Origin: an uncultured Propionibacteriaceae bacterium
GTDB taxonomy: Bacteria > Actinomycetota > Actinomycetes > Propionibacteriales > Propionibacteriaceae
Reading direction: 5' to 3'
NCBI GenBank assembly: GCA_938046585.1
Contig: CALIWR010000032.1
Location: forward strand, 1 to 42,195
DNA: 42,195 nucleotides
A program made the translations under genes and the position numbers. Positions 40,541 to 42,195 of this stretch are shown here, piece after piece; position 1 is the stretch's first letter; each line of letters starts with the position of its first letter. The notes under the pieces were generated by a model. The model saw only the letters and a program-made list of their open reading frames with translations, was not told the DNA's origin and made no database searches.

Positions 40541-41755
40541 GTGCACGATCCGGACGGCTCGGTGCTGCTGACCAGTGCCGAGGTGGGCAATCTGCTGGCG
40601 GTTGCGGTGCAACACGCCGGGGGGACCCTCCAGAACTGGAGCCTGGATCACATCGACGCCAACCCGCAGCATTCCACGACCGCGACCTATATCGCACAGG
40701 TGGAATGGCCGCACGGGGTCCGCCAGGAGCTGCTCGGGGTGTCGGCCCGGGCCGGGGGGCTGGGCCGTACCGATGAGCGGGCTGCGATCTTCGCTGACGG
40801 AGACCGCGAGGTCGCGGTCTGGATCTACCCGCGTGACCCGGACCTACCCGGCCTGGCCCGGGCCGCGTACCCGACCGAGATGGCCGCGGTGCTCAACGAA
40901 TACCGGGTCTTTCCGCACCCGGTCGGGGTCGACCAGCTCCGGCTGGACATGATCGGCTACCGGCCCCGACGCCGGGCAGTCCTCAAGTGCACCGTGAGTT
41001 CCCCACCGCGAGTGTTGTACGTCAAGGTGTTGCGGGAACGGCTGTTTCAGACCATCAAGGTCCGCCACGAGCTGCTGCTGGCCGCCGGGGTGCCGGCGCC
41101 GCAGGTGGTGGCCGCCACCTCCGACCATCTGCTGGTGTTGGATGAGCTTCCGGGCCGGCCGCTGGCTAGGGCGATCTTCGATGACACCGATCCCACCACC
41201 GCCGAACGTCTGATCCACGTCTTGGACGCGATGCCGACCTCGGTGGCGCAGTTGGAGCGGCGGCCGCCGTGGAGCGACGCCGTCAGCCACTATGCCCGGA
41301 TGGTGAGCCAGGCGTTGCCGCCGTTGCAGCCGCGGCTGGACTGGTTGGCGGAGCGGATCACCGAGGGGCTGGCGGGGGTCCCGGAGGGGAACGAACCCAC
41401 CCACGGTGACTTCCACGAGGGGCAGATCCACGTCCACAACGGGCTGGTGTGCGGGATTCTCGACATCGACACGATCGGCCCTGGGCGGCGCGCCGACGAC
41501 CTGGCCTGCCTGGTGGCGCACCTGTCGACGGTGCAGCGGATGAACGCCCGCCAGGCCGACCGGGTGCACCACCTGCTGCGGACCTGGGTCCCGGTCTTCG
41601 ACAGCCGGGTCGACCCGACCGAGTTACGGCTTCGGGCCGCGGCGGTGATCATCTCGCTGGCTACCGGGCCGTACCGTTCCCAGGAAGCCAACTGGGAGCG
41701 CGAGACTCATCAGATCGTGGACGCCGCCGAGGCCCTGGTCCGGCAAGTGGTCTGA
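40541..41755 (+). CDS. APH/maltokinase-like phosphotransferase
   Basis: 404 residues from GTG 40541, six bases after GGAG; the TTG at 40535 would be too close. The C-terminal half is the choline/aminoglycoside kinase fold: LLLAAGVPAPQVVAATSDHLLVLDELPGRPL (nucleotide clamp region) and the catalytic loop THGDFHEGQIHVHNG with the metal DIDTIG and the trailing GRRADDLACLVAHL. The N-terminal 200 residues are less typical and include a strand-rich region. Kinases with this shape phosphorylate small molecules, and maltokinases (Mak/Pep2) are the closest large actinobacterial relatives. A resistance role is not indicated. The substrate is unknown. Confidence 0.7.
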   Translation: MHDPDGSVLLTSAEVGNLLAVAVQHAGGTLQNWSLDHIDANPQHSTTATYIAQVEWPHGVRQELLGVSARAGGLGRTDERAAIFADGDREVAVWIYPRDPDLPGLARAAYPTEMAAVLNEYRVFPHPVGVDQLRLDMIGYRPRRRAVLKCTVSSPPRVLYVKVLRERLFQTIKVRHELLLAAGVPAPQVVAATSDHLLVLDELPGRPLARAIFDDTDPTTAERLIHVLDAMPTSVAQLERRPPWSDAVSHYARMVSQALPPLQPRLDWLAERITEGLAGVPEGNEPTHGDFHEGQIHVHNGLVCGILDIDTIGPGRRADDLACLVAHLSTVQRMNARQADRVHHLLRTWVPVFDSRVDPTELRLRAAAVIISLATGPYRSQEANWERETHQIVDAAEALVRQVV

Positions 41756-41806
41756 GCTTCGGCGGGACGGTACCGTCGAAGGCGACGTACGAGCGAGGAG
41801 GCGGGC

Positions 41807-42195
41807 ATGGGCTGGATGCGGCTGGTTTGGGTGATCCTGGGGATCTTGTGGTGGATTGGGCGGCTCAAACGGGTCGGCCATCCCGCCCCGCGACGCCCCT
41901 GTGACATCACCGAGCCGGCAGCCGCGGCCGACGAGCAGACTACCGGCGAGCCGGCAGCCGAGACCGAAGCCGACGAGCAGACTACCGACGAGCCGGCAGC
42001 CGAGGCCGAAGCCGACGAGCAGACTACCGACGAGCCGGCAGCCGGTGACCCGGACGCTGGGCAGCCGACCGATTCCCCAGATCCTTCCGAGACCGCGTCG
42101 CCTGATAGCCCGGGTTCGCCTGACAGCCCGGGTTCGCCTGACAGCCCGGGTTCGCCTGACAGCCCGGGTTCGCCTGACAGCCCGGGTTCGCCTGA
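41807..42195 (+). CDS. Repeat-rich membrane-anchored protein (partial, runs off the window)
   Basis: An open frame from ATG 41807 to the end of the window (129 codons and two bases), with a strong Shine-Dalgarno (GAGGAGG at 41795-41801). A short N-terminal membrane helix (MRLVWVILGILWWIGRL) is followed by a basic spot and a Cys (HPAPRRPCD), then acidic repeats: 14-residue units built on DEQTTDEPAAEAEA and 6-residue units SPDSPG. The helix has no signal-cleavage motif, so the chain is probably anchored with the repeats outside or in the cytoplasm. No known domain is reached before the edge. Confidence 0.7.
   Translation, partial: MGWMRLVWVILGILWWIGRLKRVGHPAPRRPCDITEPAAAADEQTTGEPAAETEADEQTTDEPAAEAEADEQTTDEPAAGDPDAGQPTDSPDPSETASPDSPGSPDSPGSPDSPGSPDSPGSPDSPGSP
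41930..42043 (+). repeat. 42-bp coding repeats
   Basis: Units of 42 bases (41930-41971, 41972-42013, and a 30-base third copy to 42043) each start GACGAGCAGACTACC and differ in only a few bases. They encode DEQTT, EPAAE and EA blocks in the same frame. Confidence 0.85.
42101..42195 (+). repeat. 18-bp coding repeats running off the window
   Basis: Five 18-base units (42101-42118 to 42173-42190) and the start of a sixth read CCTGACAGCCCGGGTTCG, the first with one change (GAT for GAC). They encode PDSPGS. The array continues beyond the edge, so copy number is unknown. Confidence 0.92.

Overview
The window is high-GC bacterial DNA with the gene content and order of an actinomycete. The block pcrA, M23 peptidase, Pro-rich membrane protein, perM, purN, purH, folD, DUF3017, mdh is the actinobacterial order also seen (with sucCD inserted) around Rv0949-Rv0957 of Mycobacterium tuberculosis. 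Many genes start at or a few bases after a TANNNT -10 box, the leaderless style common in this phylum. I would place it in the Propionibacteriales, possibly Propionibacteriaceae, but that placement is inference from gene order only.

Layout. 1-2012: end of a type VII/polymorphic-toxin locus (HNH toxin tail, SUKH immunity protein, YbaB-like protein, WXG100-like protein, orphan CpnT-type N-terminal module). 2124-5214: four-gene ABC importer for a quaternary-amine type osmolyte. 5287-8013: methionine importer metNIQ behind a Met/Cys-rich leader ORF; msrA faces it across a short repeat cluster. 8861-11181: two bacterial PH-domain membrane proteins. 11261-14303: guaA and a YtcJ-like amidohydrolase. 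14400-18174: three PspC-domain proteins, a 58-residue membrane protein and a two-component system. 18228-26000: GlsB-like protein, PcrA helicase, flavodoxin-like protein, MerR regulator, M23 endopeptidase and a membrane protein with PknH-like sensor domains. 26112-31850: perM-purN-purH-folD-DUF3017 and convergent mdh (purine and one-carbon metabolism, TCA cycle). 31960-37347: phosphatase, a DAACS transporter behind a Cys-type leader peptide, folC, a hypothetical gene and NADP-type icd. 37374-37695: a degenerate CRISPR-like array without cas genes. 37727-end: UDP-glucose dehydrogenase family gene, CNNM/CorC-type ion transporter behind an 11-codon leaderless ORF, APH-fold kinase, and the start of a repeat-rich membrane protein that runs off the window.

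The most interesting material lies between the genes. Three short upstream ORFs stand before transport genes and their composition fits the cargo: Met/Cys before metNIQ, a VDLxR...C peptide before a possible cystine transporter, and Asp/Pro before a CNNM/CorC (Mg-type) transporter. Together they suggest several uptake and efflux systems controlled by leader-peptide translation. Two intergenic clusters between convergent gene pairs (8031-8182 and 37374-37695) show a 61-bp period, the geometry of type I-E CRISPR arrays, but with degenerate repeats and pairs of 'spacers' that share their first 19-21 bases. They are either cas-less array relics or an undescribed interspersed repeat that imitates one.

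No rRNA or tRNA gene, IS element or phage gene was seen. All calls come from reading the sequence; no database was searched.
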